From an uncultured bacterium (GTDB lineage: Bacteria; Verrucomicrobiota; Verrucomicrobiia; Verrucomicrobiales; Akkermansiaceae), in contig CAMACY010000001.1 of NCBI GenBank assembly GCA_945831585.1, positions 34,369 to 98,368 of the forward strand: 64,000 nucleotides of DNA, written 5' to 3'. Positions within the stretch are counted from its first letter, which is position 1. Every line of letters begins with the position of its first letter. Made by a program: the position numbers and the translations under genes. Shown piece by piece: positions 49,675 through 57,768 of the stretch. A model generated the notes under the pieces. That model was not told the origin of the DNA. It did not search any database and worked only from the letters and a program-made list of their open reading frames with translations.

Positions 49675-50283
49675 TCAGAGGCGCTGCCGCCCCTCCAGCG
49701 CCCGCATCAGCGTGATGGCATCCGCATGCCCCGGTCCCGCGCCGGCGGGCATCCCCTGCGCCAAGCGCGTGGTGCGGCAGGGCAGCGCCGCCAGCTGCTC
49801 CGCGAGATACAGCGCCGTCGCCTCACCCTCCACATCGGACCCCAGAGCCAAAATCACCTCGCAGCCGGGGTGTGCGCGCACCCGCTCCAGCAGGCGCTCC
49901 ACGCTCAAATCCTCCGGCATCACCCCGTCCAAGGGCGAAATACGCCCGCCCAAACAGTGGTAGAGCCCGCGGTAACAGCCGCAGCGCTCAATGGGCAGCA
50001 CATCCGTCGCCTGCTCCACCACGCAGAGCAAGCCCGCATCGCGCGCCGCATCGCTACAGGCCGTGCAGCGCGCGCCCGACTCGGCAAAAAAACCGCATTC
50101 GGGGCAGTACCCCACGCTGTCCGCCGCGCGCGTCAGCGCCTCGGCCAGCCGCCGCGCCTCGCCGCGCCCCTGTTGCAGGAACCAGAGGGCGAGCCGCTCC
50201 GCCCCGCGACTGCCCACGCCGGGCATGCGCTTGAGCGCGGCAATCAGCTCCAGAACAGCTGCGGGATAATCCTGCGTCTTCAT
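49675..50283 (-). CDS. recR: Recombination protein RecR
   Basis: RecR works with RecO (and RecF) to load RecA on gapped DNA. The 202-residue protein has the helix-hairpin-helix LIAALKRMPGVGSRGAERLALWFLQQ, the four-Cys zinc site CPECG ... CTACSD, the Toprim core LCVVEQATDVLPIE and YHCLGGRISPLDG, and VILALGSDVEGEATALYLAEQL. The C-terminal TRLAQGMPAGAGPGHADAITLMRALEGR matches the family ending (usual TRLAxGxPxGxxLEYxDxxTLxxAL). ATG 50283 overlaps the stop of the upstream membrane-protein gene (ATGA). The longer frame to 50451 has no RecR similarity. Confidence 0.94.
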   Translation of the reverse strand: MKTQDYPAAVLELIAALKRMPGVGSRGAERLALWFLQQGRGEARRLAEALTRAADSVGYCPECGFFAESGARCTACSDAARDAGLLCVVEQATDVLPIERCGCYRGLYHCLGGRISPLDGVMPEDLSVERLLERVRAHPGCEVILALGSDVEGEATALYLAEQLAALPCRTTRLAQGMPAGAGPGHADAITLMRALEGRQRL

Positions 50284-50768
50284 CCCTGCACCCTGCGTCT
50301 GCGCCGCCACTCCTGCAACTCCACCCCCAGCCAGCAGAACAATGCCGTGAGCAGGGGCGGTGCCATGTTGAGCACGCCGCCCCAAAACAAGCACAGCAAG
50401 CCGGGCAGCGCCAGCGCCGTCAGCGCCGGAATCATGATACTGAAGCGCCACAGTGCCCGGCGCTCATGCAGCAGCACCGCACTAAGATAAAGCGCCACCG
50501 CCACACAGAGCAGCAGCATAGCGCCCGGAGACAGCAGCGATACCTGCACCGCCGCGGCATCCATGTAGAAGGGATTGCCCGCCAGCAGGCGAATTTGCTC
50601 CCACTCCAGCCGCTCCGTCAGCCCGGTCAAACCCAGCGCCACCGTCAGCGCCACCGCCGCCGCCGCCGTGCCCAGCAAGCGCAGCCACAGCGCATCCCCC
50701 GCGCTCAGCGACCCGGGCGCGGGAAACAGGCGACGCAGGACAGCGCGCAGATGCGGGGGAATCGTCAT
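50280..50768 (-). CDS. Hypothetical membrane protein upstream of recR
   Basis: This 162-residue protein has three clear hydrophobic helices: LWLRLLGTAAAAVALTVALG, SPGAMLLLCVAVALYLSAVL and a third FSIMIPALTALALPGLLCLFWGGVL followed by MAPPLLTALFCWLGVEL. It ends in a basic stretch ELQEWRRRRRVQG. No family is recognised. The stop overlaps the recR start by four bases, so the pair is coupled. A longer frame to 50864 overlaps the fabF end and is rejected; ATG 50768 begins a typical cytoplasmic N-terminus (MTIPPHLRAVLRRLF). Confidence 0.65.
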   Translation of the reverse strand: MTIPPHLRAVLRRLFPAPGSLSAGDALWLRLLGTAAAAVALTVALGLTGLTERLEWEQIRLLAGNPFYMDAAAVQVSLLSPGAMLLLCVAVALYLSAVLLHERRALWRFSIMIPALTALALPGLLCLFWGGVLNMAPPLLTALFCWLGVELQEWRRRRRVQG

Positions 50769-50841
50769 CGGAGGAGGGAGAAACGGCGGCAGCGGGGCTC
50801 GGAGGAGCCGCTGCCGCCGCCGTTGAACGCAATCTGCCGCC

Positions 50842-52095
50842 TCAGGCGGTGAAACGCTTGACAATCAGCGAGGCATTGTGACCGCCGAAGCCGAAGGAGT
50901 TGCTCAACGCCACATCCACCTTCATGGAACGGCCAACATTCGGACAGACATCCAGATCGCACTCGGGATCCTGATGGAAGACATTGATGGTCGGCGGCAC
51001 GAAATTCTCCTCGATGGCCTTGACGCAGGCCAGCAGCTCAATGCCGCCCGCCGCACCCAGCAGGTGCCCCGTCATCGACTTGGTGGAGGACACCACCAGC
51101 CCATTCTTGGCGTGCTCGCCGAAGGTGCGCTTAATGGCCTTCGTCTCGCAGATGTCGCCCACGTGGGTCGAGGTGCCGTGCGTGTTGATGTAGTCCACTT
51201 CCGAGGGCTGCAAGCCGGCGTGGCGCAGCGCCATCTCCATGCAGCGGCTGGCGCCCTCGCCCTCGGGCAGCGGAGACGTCAGGTGATACGCATCGGCCGA
51301 GAGACCGTAGCCCACCAGCTCGCAGTAAATCTTGGCACCGCGCGCCTGAGCATGCTCCAGCGTCTCCAGCACGATGACACCCGCGCCCTCGCCCATCACA
51401 AAGCCGTCGCGATCGAGGTCGTAGGGGCGCGACGCCGTGGTCGGATCGTCATTGCGGGTGGAAAGCGCCTTCATGTTGGCAAAACCCGTCAGCCCGATGG
51501 GCTGGATAGCCGCCTCCGCGCCGCCGCAAATCATGACATCGGCATCGCCGAACTTCATGATGCGCCACGCCTCGCCGATGCAGTGATTCGCCGTAGCGCA
51601 GGCCGTGGAAATGCTCATGTTGGGACCGCCGAAGCCGTACTCCATACTCACCAGGCCGCTGGCCATGTTGGTGATCATGTAGGGGATGCAGAAGGGGGAC
51701 ACACGGCGGGGACCGCTCTTCAGCATGGTCGACAGGTTGACGCCGTGGATATCCAGACCGCCGATACCGGAGCCAATCATGACGCCGACGCGGTTCTTGT
51801 CCGTCTTCTCGGGGTCGAGCCCGGCGTCGTCCACCGCCATGACGGCGGCGGCCATGGCCAGCTGCTCAAAGCGGTCGCAGCGGCGCGCCGTCTTGGGATC
51901 CTTGCGGAAATACGGAGTAGGGTCAAACCCGCGCACTTCACCGGCGATATGCACGGCGTAAGGAGCGGTGTCGATGCTTTCGATGCGGCTGATGCCGGAA
52001 CGGCCGTTCTTCATACCGTCCCAAGTCTCCGACACCGAATTGCCGAGGGGCGAAAGAGCACCCATGCCGGTGATAACAATGCGAGGTTCAGTCAT
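50842..52095 (-). CDS. fabF: 3-oxoacyl-[acyl-carrier-protein] synthase II
   Basis: FabF condenses malonyl-ACP with acyl-ACP to elongate fatty acids. The 417-residue thiolase-fold enzyme has VITGMGALSPLGNSV, the catalytic Cys in SISTACATANHCIGEAWR, the first His in YINTHGTSTHVGDICET, the conserved Lys in STKSMTGHLLGAAG with the second His in the same block, and NSFGFGGHNASLIV at the end. All three catalytic residues (Cys-His-His) are present and length is normal (about 413). Its promoter (TTGACT-17-TATCGT) ends 12 bases before the ATG. Confidence 0.97.
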   Translation of the reverse strand: MTEPRIVITGMGALSPLGNSVSETWDGMKNGRSGISRIESIDTAPYAVHIAGEVRGFDPTPYFRKDPKTARRCDRFEQLAMAAAVMAVDDAGLDPEKTDKNRVGVMIGSGIGGLDIHGVNLSTMLKSGPRRVSPFCIPYMITNMASGLVSMEYGFGGPNMSISTACATANHCIGEAWRIMKFGDADVMICGGAEAAIQPIGLTGFANMKALSTRNDDPTTASRPYDLDRDGFVMGEGAGVIVLETLEHAQARGAKIYCELVGYGLSADAYHLTSPLPEGEGASRCMEMALRHAGLQPSEVDYINTHGTSTHVGDICETKAIKRTFGEHAKNGLVVSSTKSMTGHLLGAAGGIELLACVKAIEENFVPPTINVFHQDPECDLDVCPNVGRSMKVDVALSNSFGFGGHNASLIVKRFTA

Positions 52096-52107
52096 AGTAG
52101 TGACTCC

Positions 52108-52136
52108 ACGATAGCGGTCAGACGAGTTGAAGTCAA
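52108..52136 (-). promoter_or_regulatory. fabF promoter
   Basis: On the minus strand: TTGACT (52136-52131), 17 bases, TATCGT (52113-52108), then a 12-base gap beginning GGAG before ATG 52095. Confidence 0.6.
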
Positions 52137-52297
52137 GTCAAAAACAGCTTTCCGAGCGGAAGAAGGGCAAGAAAAACACCCCGTGCATGCTTGGCGGGGC
52201 AACCACGCGAAAATCGCGTTCCGGCGCCGTCTTTTCTACTCGCCAAGCCCCTGAGATTGTGCTAAGTTATCCGCGATTCGACACCATTCGACAAACT

Positions 52298-54355
52298 ATG
52301 CTCTCTATCCGAATCAAGAGAATGCTGTGTTGTGCCCTGCTGCTGCCGGCGCTCTGCCTCCTCTCGGCCCAGGAAGAAGAAGCTGTGGCGGAACAGACTC
52401 CCGCCACGGAGGAAGAACATGCGCCCGCCGTCCCCGAGGGCGCCACCGAGGCCGAAGTCAAGGCCGCCGAGCTGGCCGCCGCCGAGGGAGTCACCGAACT
52501 CACCCCCGAGGAGAAAGAGGAAAAGCTCATCGAGATCGCTCGCAACCCGGAGACCGCCCCCCTGCTCACGGCGCAGGAAAACGTGCGTGTGCTGCGCTCC
52601 GAGTTCGACGCCAAGCTGGCCACCCTCGAGGAGCAGTGCGGGCAGCTCACCTTCGAGCAATACAACCTCTTCATGCGCGCCTCCAAGGCGATGAACGTCA
52701 AAGAACTCGCCGCCTTCATCCGCGAACACGACGGTAAGAGCGCCGCCGAGGTGCTCGAGCACATCCAATTTCCCCCGCCCAACTGCCCCGCCTGCGCTGC
52801 CACCCTGCTCAAGGGGCACACCCACGCTCAGGGCGGGCACAACGCCACCCCCGCCTGGCACCCCCACTGGACCGACAGCGATCCGCAGTTCAGCCGCTTC
52901 CCCATCCCCCTGAAGACCTACGCCGATGCCGAAGCCGGCATGAGCCTGGGGCAAAAACTCGTCCACCGCGTGCAGGTTGACCCCTTCAACCTCGCCGCCT
53001 CGCTCATCTTCCTCTTCGCCATCATCCACACCTTCCTCGCCCCGCGCTTCCAGCGGCTGGCGCACACTCTGGAAGACGCCCACCGCCGCAAACTGCGCGA
53101 AGCCAAGTTCAGCATCCTGCACCCCGAGCAGCGCGTGCCCGTCTCCTTCGCCAGCACCATGTGCCACTTCCTCGGCGAGGTGGAAGTCGTCTTCGGGCTT
53201 TGGATTATCCCCTTTGCCCTCGTCTGCCAGCACTACTACAGCATGGATGACTTCCTGCGCTACATCGACCACGACACCAGCTTCACCGAGCCGCTCTTCG
53301 TCGCCGTCGTCATGGTCATCGCCTCCTCGCGCCCCATCTACCGCCTGGCTGAAAACACCCTCAAATTCGGCGCCGGCATGGGCGGCGGCACCCCGGCCGC
53401 CTGGTGGCTCTCCGTGCTGTGCATCGCCCCCCTGCTGGGCTCCTTCATCACCGAGCCCGCCGCCATGACCCTTGCGGCCATCCTGCTCTCCAAGAAGTTC
53501 TACCAGCTCAAGCCGAGCATGGCTCTGCGCTACGCCACCATCGCCCTGCTCTTCGTCAACGTCTCCGTCGGCGGCACCCTGACCCACTTTGCCGCGCCGC
53601 CCATCGTCATGGTCGCGGGCAAATGGAACTGGGACATGCTGCACATGTTCACCCACTTCGGCTGGAAAGCCATCGTCGGCATCGCCCTCTCCAACACCAT
53701 CTACTTCCTCTGCTTCCGCAAGGAATTTGCACGGCTGGCGGAGGTTCAGCGCGTCAACAGCGCCTACGACACCCGCGTGCCCAACACCTGGGAAGACCGC
53801 CAGGACATCATCCCCGTGTGGGTCTACGTTGTCTCCATCCTCTTCCTCGCCTGGACCGTCTACTTTGCCCACCACCCCGCCATCTTCATCGGCGGCTTCC
53901 TCTTCTTCCTGGGCTTCACCATGGCCACGCCGCAATACCAGAACGCCTTCTCCATCAAGGTGCCGCTGCTGGTCGCCTTCTTCCTGGCCGGGCTGCTCAT
54001 CATGGGCGGCGTGCAAGGGTGGTGGATGCAGCCCGTGCTGCAAGGGCTTGCGGAGCTGGGCAGCAGCATCACCATGGGCATTGCCAGCGTGCTGACCGCC
54101 TTCAACGACAACGCCAGCGTCACCTTCCTCTCCAGCACCGTGCCCGACCTGCCGGAAAGCATCAAGTACGCCGTTGTCGCCGGGGCTGTCACCGGCGGCG
54201 GGCTCACCGTCATCGCCAACGCCCCCAACCCGGCGGGGCAGGCCATCCTGGGCAAATACTTCAAAGGCATCAGCGCCCTGCAACTGCTCCTCTGGGCTCT
54301 GCTGCCCACGCTCATCATGTTCTGCATGTTCAACTTCATCCAATTCGGAGACTAA
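52298..54355 (+). CDS. Putative Na+/H+ antiporter (Na_H_antiport_2 family)
   Basis: This 685-residue protein has a signal peptide (ends LLSAQ). A periplasmic N-terminal region of about 190 residues is acidic and helical (EEEAVAEQ, TPEEKEEKLIEIARN), with a CPAC motif near 168 and a His-rich HTHAQGGHN just after it. From about residue 230, some 11-12 membrane helices follow, including ITEPAAMTLAAILLSKKFYQLKPS, VNVSVGGTLTHFAAPPIVMVAGKW and TAFNDNASVTFLSSTVP. The last matches the conserved NDN region. This putative sodium/proton antiporter family occurs mainly in Chlamydiae and Verrucomicrobiota. The membrane portion supports a transport role; the exact ions are unproven. ATG 52298 begins the signal peptide. 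Confidence 0.78.
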   Translation: MLSIRIKRMLCCALLLPALCLLSAQEEEAVAEQTPATEEEHAPAVPEGATEAEVKAAELAAAEGVTELTPEEKEEKLIEIARNPETAPLLTAQENVRVLRSEFDAKLATLEEQCGQLTFEQYNLFMRASKAMNVKELAAFIREHDGKSAAEVLEHIQFPPPNCPACAATLLKGHTHAQGGHNATPAWHPHWTDSDPQFSRFPIPLKTYADAEAGMSLGQKLVHRVQVDPFNLAASLIFLFAIIHTFLAPRFQRLAHTLEDAHRRKLREAKFSILHPEQRVPVSFASTMCHFLGEVEVVFGLWIIPFALVCQHYYSMDDFLRYIDHDTSFTEPLFVAVVMVIASSRPIYRLAENTLKFGAGMGGGTPAAWWLSVLCIAPLLGSFITEPAAMTLAAILLSKKFYQLKPSMALRYATIALLFVNVSVGGTLTHFAAPPIVMVAGKWNWDMLHMFTHFGWKAIVGIALSNTIYFLCFRKEFARLAEVQRVNSAYDTRVPNTWEDRQDIIPVWVYVVSILFLAWTVYFAHHPAIFIGGFLFFLGFTMATPQYQNAFSIKVPLLVAFFLAGLLIMGGVQGWWMQPVLQGLAELGSSITMGIASVLTAFNDNASVTFLSSTVPDLPESIKYAVVAGAVTGGGLTVIANAPNPAGQAILGKYFKGISALQLLLWALLPTLIMFCMFNFIQFGD

Positions 54356-54410
54356 ACACCCCGTCTCCCCCTCAAATGAGGGACATTGACACAACACACC
54401 CAACCAAAAA

Positions 54411-55004
54411 ATGTTTACGGGCCTTGTAGAATGCACGGGGAAAGTGATGGCGATGAACCCCGTCGCGACGGGCGCGCGCGCCGTCATTGACATCCCCTTT
54501 GCCGGCGAACTGCGGCTCGGGGACAGCGTCGCCGTCAACGGCTGCTGCCTCACCGTCGACCGCATCGAGGGGGAACAGGTCGAGTTCGACCTGCTCACCC
54601 AAACCCTGCGGGTCACCTCGCTGGGACAACTGCAAGCGGGCGACCTCTGCAACCTCGAACGCGCCATGAGCGGCAGCGGGCGCTTCGGCGGGCACTTCGT
54701 CATGGGGCATGTGGACAGCACCGGGCGCGTCACCGACATCACCCCCGTGGGGCAAGACCACCGCGTGAGCATCCGCATCCCTGCGGCATACAGCCGCTAC
54801 ACCATCGACAAAGGCAGCATCACCATCGACGGCATCTCCCTCACCATCGCCCGCAAAGGCGAGGACGGACTGCTGGAGTTCTGGATCACCCCCCACACCT
54901 GGCAGCGCACCATCATGCACCGCTACCGCATCGGCAGCATCGTCGACATTGAAGTCGACATGATCGCCAAGTACGTCGAAAACTTCTTCGCTGCCCGCAG
55001 CTGA
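54411..55004 (+). CDS. ribE: Riboflavin synthase, alpha subunit
   Basis: Riboflavin synthase joins two 6,7-dimethyl-8-ribityllumazine molecules to make riboflavin. The 197-residue protein starts MFTGLVECTGKV and has the two related barrels of the family: SVAVNGCCLTV in the first and FVMGHVDSTGRV then ISLTIA in the second. The C-terminal helix (IGSIVDIEVDMIAKYVENFF) makes the trimer. Length is normal (about 200-215). It begins 55 bases after the antiporter stop. A TTGACA occurs 28 bases upstream without a convincing -10, so co-transcription with the antiporter gene is possible. Confidence 0.95.
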   Translation: MFTGLVECTGKVMAMNPVATGARAVIDIPFAGELRLGDSVAVNGCCLTVDRIEGEQVEFDLLTQTLRVTSLGQLQAGDLCNLERAMSGSGRFGGHFVMGHVDSTGRVTDITPVGQDHRVSIRIPAAYSRYTIDKGSITIDGISLTIARKGEDGLLEFWITPHTWQRTIMHRYRIGSIVDIEVDMIAKYVENFFAARS

Positions 55005-55025
55005 GAAACAGGCTCCGATACGCAA

Positions 55026-55057
55026 GAGAGGCGGCACCCTAAGGGGCACCGCCTCTC
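55026..55057. terminator. Bidirectional terminator between ribE and the EF-hand gene
   Basis: Perfect 9-bp stem GAGAGGCGG / CCGCCTCTC with an inner CCC-TAA-GGG stem, placed between two convergent genes; no long T-run on either side. Confidence 0.55.
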
Positions 55058-55093
55058 CGTATTCACGGTTGGTTCAATGCGAACGAACAACGA

Positions 55094-55765
55094 TCAGGCC
55101 TCGGGCGCAGGAGCGGGAGCCTCCGCAGGAGCCGCCTCGGGAGCGGGCTTGCACTCCGGGCGCTGACCCTTGGGGCAGCCGCAGCCGGGACGCCCCTCGG
55201 GACGCGGGCCCTTGCAGCAGCCGGGGCGCTGACCACGGTGGGCGCAGCGAGCGGCGCGCATCGCTTCCTTCTCCTGCTCGTCGAGCTGACCGTCCTTGTT
55301 GGCATCAAACTTCTCGAGCATACGGGCGCGGCACTCGGCCTTCTGCTCCTCCGTCAGCTCCGGGCGCGGGCCCTTGGGGCAGCCACAGCCGGGACGACCC
55401 TCGGGGCGCGGTCCCTTGGGGCAGCCGCAACCGGGCTTACCCTCGGGGCGCGGACCCTTGCAGCAGCGACCCTCGCCGCGGTGGGCGCGGTGCGCCGCAC
55501 GCATCGCCTCCTTCTCCTGCTCGTCCAGCTGCCCGTCCTTGTTGGCATCAAACTTCTCCAGCATGCGGGCGCGGAACTCAGCCTTCTGCTCCTCCGTCAG
55601 CTCGGGGCGCTGACCATGGTGGCGGCGGCAACCGCAACCGGGCTGACCGGCCTCGGGAGCGGCAGCGGTCTCCGGAGCAGGAGCGGGAGCAGCGGCCTCG
55701 GGAGCAGCCTCCTGAGCAAACAGGGGCATCGCGGCGAACAAAGCAATCAGAATCGACTTTTTCAT
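55094..55765 (-). CDS. Secreted EF-hand protein with Cys-rich GCGC repeats
   Basis: This 223-residue protein has a signal peptide (about 1-18, ending PLFAQ) and an Ala/Pro/Glu linker. Two near-identical units of about 75 residues follow. Each has LTEEQKAExRARMLEKF, then the loop DANKDGQLDEQE. The loop positions 1, 3, 5, 9 and 12 are D, N, D, D and E, a canonical calcium-binding EF-hand. An arginine-rich helix comes next, then Cys-rich turns (CCKGPRPEG, PGCGCPKG repeated). The tail is again Ala/Pro/Glu. The EF-hands predict calcium binding; the paired Cys may bind another metal or form disulfides. No known protein with this combination comes to mind. It is followed by the ribE terminator. Confidence 0.8.
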   Translation of the reverse strand: MKKSILIALFAAMPLFAQEAAPEAAAPAPAPETAAAPEAGQPGCGCRRHHGQRPELTEEQKAEFRARMLEKFDANKDGQLDEQEKEAMRAAHRAHRGEGRCCKGPRPEGKPGCGCPKGPRPEGRPGCGCPKGPRPELTEEQKAECRARMLEKFDANKDGQLDEQEKEAMRAARCAHRGQRPGCCKGPRPEGRPGCGCPKGQRPECKPAPEAAPAEAPAPAPEA

Positions 55766-55885
55766 ATATGTGTATCCGTGTTTATCGTTTTTGGGATGCA
55801 GGGGGGAGCCATCAGCGCTCCCCTCTGCCCCTGAGAACGAAAAAAGACGCTACCATCTACACCCCAACAAAAAAAAATGAAAAAT

Positions 55886-56332
55886 TCACGCGCGCAGCTC
55901 CACCCGCCGCAGGTGCTCCCCCTCATGCGTCAGCACCAGCCAGCGCGTCCCCGGCGGCATCAGTCCCCCGTCGAAGCGATCCGCCCACTCCACCAGCAGC
56001 ACCATCTCCCCGCGCAAATACTCATCCCAGCCCAGCCCGAGCGCCTCCTCGGGCGCGCGCATGCGGTAAAAATCGAAATGCGCCACCGGCAAACGCCCGT
56101 CCGCATGCTCATGCACCAGCGCAAAGGTCGGGCTCGCCGCCGGCTGCGACGCCCCCAAACCCTCCAGCACCCCCTGCACCAGGTGCGTCTTGCCCGCACC
56201 CAAATCCCCCACCAGACCCAGCACATCCCCCGGCTCCAAAAGCTCCGCCAAGCGCCGCCCCAGCGCCACCATCTCCCCCTCACTGCGAACTAAAATCCCC
56301 TCATCGGAGAAAATTTTTTCCGAATTGTGCAT
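55886..56332 (-). CDS. tsaE: tRNA threonylcarbamoyladenosine biosynthesis ATPase TsaE
   Basis: TsaE is the ATPase that assists TsaB-TsaD in placing the threonylcarbamoyl group on A37 of tRNAs reading ANN codons. The 148-residue protein has the P-loop GLVGDLGAGKTHLVQGVLEGLG (about 39-61), SPTFALVHEH, VAHFDFYRM and the conserved helix LGWDEYLRG, then VLLVEWADRF (usual VxxIEWxE). This is the TsaE order and size. It is divergent from rplU, and the two starts are 91 bases apart. I see no good promoter directly before it. Confidence 0.93.
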   Translation of the reverse strand: MHNSEKIFSDEGILVRSEGEMVALGRRLAELLEPGDVLGLVGDLGAGKTHLVQGVLEGLGASQPAASPTFALVHEHADGRLPVAHFDFYRMRAPEEALGLGWDEYLRGEMVLLVEWADRFDGGLMPPGTRWLVLTHEGEHLRRVELRA

Positions 56333-56350
56333 CTTTGTGTGAAATTTTTC

Positions 56351-56378
56351 TTGCCAAACAACGGCGTGCAGCTATAAT
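56351..56378 (+). promoter_or_regulatory. rplU-rpmA promoter and leader
   Basis: TTGCCA, 16 bases, TATAAT (56373-56378). The leader of about 40 bases holds the hairpin CCCGC-CCGC-GCGGG, a possible control element. Confidence 0.65.
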
Positions 56379-56423
56379 GTGCCAGCCCGCCCGCGCGGGT
56401 GCAACCTCAAAATCCGAAAAACT

Positions 56424-56744
56424 ATGGCATACGCAGTAATCACCACCGGCAACAAGCAGTACCGGGTGAGCGTTGGTGACGTGCTCACCATCGATCGACT
56501 CGCCGGGCTGGAAAACGACGGCACGACCACCTTTGACAAAGTCCTCCTCGTGGAGAACGAGGGCGCGACCAAGGTCGGCACCCCCACCGTGGAAGGCGCG
56601 AGCGTCACCGCCAAAGTGCTGGATGCTGCCGCCCGCGGGCCCAAAGGCATCGCCTTCAAGTTCAAGCGCCGCAAGGGTTTCCACAAGAAGATCGGCTTCC
56701 GCGCCGCCCTCACCAAGGTTCAAATCACCGCCATCAACGCCTAA
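56424..56744 (+). CDS. rplU: Large-subunit ribosomal protein bL21
   Basis: This 106-residue protein of the 50S subunit starts MAYAVITTGNKQYRVSVGDVLTIDRL (usual MYAVIxTGGKQYxVxxGDxxxVE). The FKFKRRKGFHKKIGFRAALTKVQI end is the rRNA-binding signature (usual KxRRKxxYxRxxGHRQxxTxxxI). The pair rplU-rpmA is conserved across bacteria; rpmA begins 22 bases after its stop. Confidence 0.96.
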   Translation: MAYAVITTGNKQYRVSVGDVLTIDRLAGLENDGTTTFDKVLLVENEGATKVGTPTVEGASVTAKVLDAAARGPKGIAFKFKRRKGFHKKIGFRAALTKVQITAINA

Positions 56745-56766
56745 CCCCTAACACCCAAGACAAGTC

Positions 56767-57015
56767 ATGGCACATAAGAAAGGTCAAGGTTCCGTACGCA
56801 ACGGTCGCGACTCCCGCAGCAAGCGCCTCGGCGTCAAGAAGTTCGGCGGTCAGGAAGTCATCGCCGGCAACATCATCGTGCGCCAGCGCGGCACCAAGTT
56901 CCACCCCGGCAAAGGCGTGGGCATGGGGCGCGACTACACCATCTACTCGCTGGTTGACGGCCGCGTCTTCTTCGATCGCGAAGGTCGCCGCGTCAACGTA
57001 GCGCCCGAGGCCTAA
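56767..57015 (+). CDS. rpmA: Large-subunit ribosomal protein bL27
   Basis: This 82-residue protein reaches the peptidyl-transferase centre of the 50S subunit. [29 protein letters not shown] is the family's opening, with the flexible N-terminal tail intact and no cleavable extension of the Firmicutes type. It continues with [34 protein letters not shown] 15-bp hairpin terminator follows the gene. Confidence 0.97.
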   Translation: MAHKKGQGSVRNGRDSRSKRLGVKKFGGQEVIAGNIIVRQRGTKFHPGKGVGMGRDYTIYSLVDGRVFFDREGRRVNVAPEA

Positions 57016-57039
57016 GCGCCCGCGCATCAACTCTTTTCC

Positions 57040-57073
57040 CAAGGGGCATTCTCCGCACGGAGAATGCCCCTTG
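57040..57073 (+). terminator. Terminator after rplU-rpmA
   Basis: A perfect 15-bp stem CAAGGGGCATTCTCC / GGAGAATGCCCCTTG with a 4-base loop, followed by an AT-rich stretch but no long T-run. Confidence 0.75.
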
Positions 57074-57150
57074 AGCATTTCCTCTGCCTGTTGTTGAGGA
57101 AGATCCTTATTGTTAAGAAACAAGGGTGAAATATGAAGCCGCTGACATGA

Positions 57151-57597
57151 ACCGATTACCCGTCAGGAGAAAGAGGGAGACCTGTTCGCGGAATAGAAAC
57201 GATGCTGCGTATATATTTGCTGTAGATATGGTTTAACTGATCTGATGTCGGCGTGGAAGATGCCATATACGATCGTTACGCCATGACATCATTCATGAGG
57301 CTAGACGTTGATCAAGAGCAAGTTCCGGACGCTACGACGCTGCTCCAATTCCGACATCTACTTGAGAAACATCAGATAGGAGAGAAAATATTTTCCGATC
57401 TTAAGGAGCGACTTGATCAGGCAGGATTGCTGATGCACGGGGGCTCCGGTTACTTGGGCGCACCTGAGCAGGATGCTATAAAGTCAAATGAAAGTTTTTC
57501 AAAAATAAAGTTTCGCATTAACAAACACCCTTCTAGCTTACAGATTAATGATTGCTATAAGGGAGAGAATTGGGATAGAAGTACAGCGCTTCCCTAA
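57151..57597 (+). pseudogene. Decayed IS5-type transposase
   Basis: Read in one frame from 57151 this gives TDYPSGERGRPVRGIETMLRIYLL, then a stop, IWFN, a second stop, SDVGVEDAIYD, and on through FMRLDVDQEQVPDATTLLQFRHLLEKH to LLMHGGS. That is the N-terminal third of IS5-family transposases. The next residues, GYLGAPEQ and then INKHPSS, belong to the C-terminal part, so about 150 middle residues with the catalytic Asp and Glu are deleted. Two in-frame stops and this deletion make it non-functional. No inverted repeats of a whole IS element could be paired. It marks an old insertion next to the RHS gene. Base composition is more AT-rich than the housekeeping genes. Confidence 0.85.
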
Positions 57598-57652
57598 CGA
57601 AACACCGAGGAGCAAGCGGGGACAACTTTTGAAAACGCTCCCGCACCGGAAG

Positions 57653-57692
57653 CCTCGCAGCAGCTGCCCGGCGGCGGGCAGCTGCTGCGAGG
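57653..57692. repeat. Perfect 18-bp inverted repeat (long hairpin) upstream of the RHS gene
   Basis: CCTCGCAGCAGCTGCCCG (57653-57670), a 4-base GCGG loop, and its exact complement to 57692. It lies between the IS5 remnant and the RHS promoter and has no T-run downstream on either strand. Confidence 0.85.
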
Positions 57693-57704
57693 GCTGAAGG
57701 GGTC

Positions 57705-57732
57705 TTGCCTGCCCCACCCAGCCCCCTATACT
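57705..57732 (+). promoter_or_regulatory. RHS gene promoter
   Basis: TTGCCT, 16 bases, TATACT (57727-57732). The leader of about 30 bases contains the small hairpin CCTGC-ATGAC-GCAGG before ATG 57769. Confidence 0.55.
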
Positions 57733-57768
57733 CACACGCAGAACCTGCATGACGCAGGCAGATAGTTT

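Noticed and set aside
52262..54778. Minus-strand open frame of 838 codons
   Set aside because: Antisense to the Na+/H+ antiporter and ribE, which have clear membrane helices and family motifs; the antisense translation is a Gly/Glu/Asp-rich artefact.
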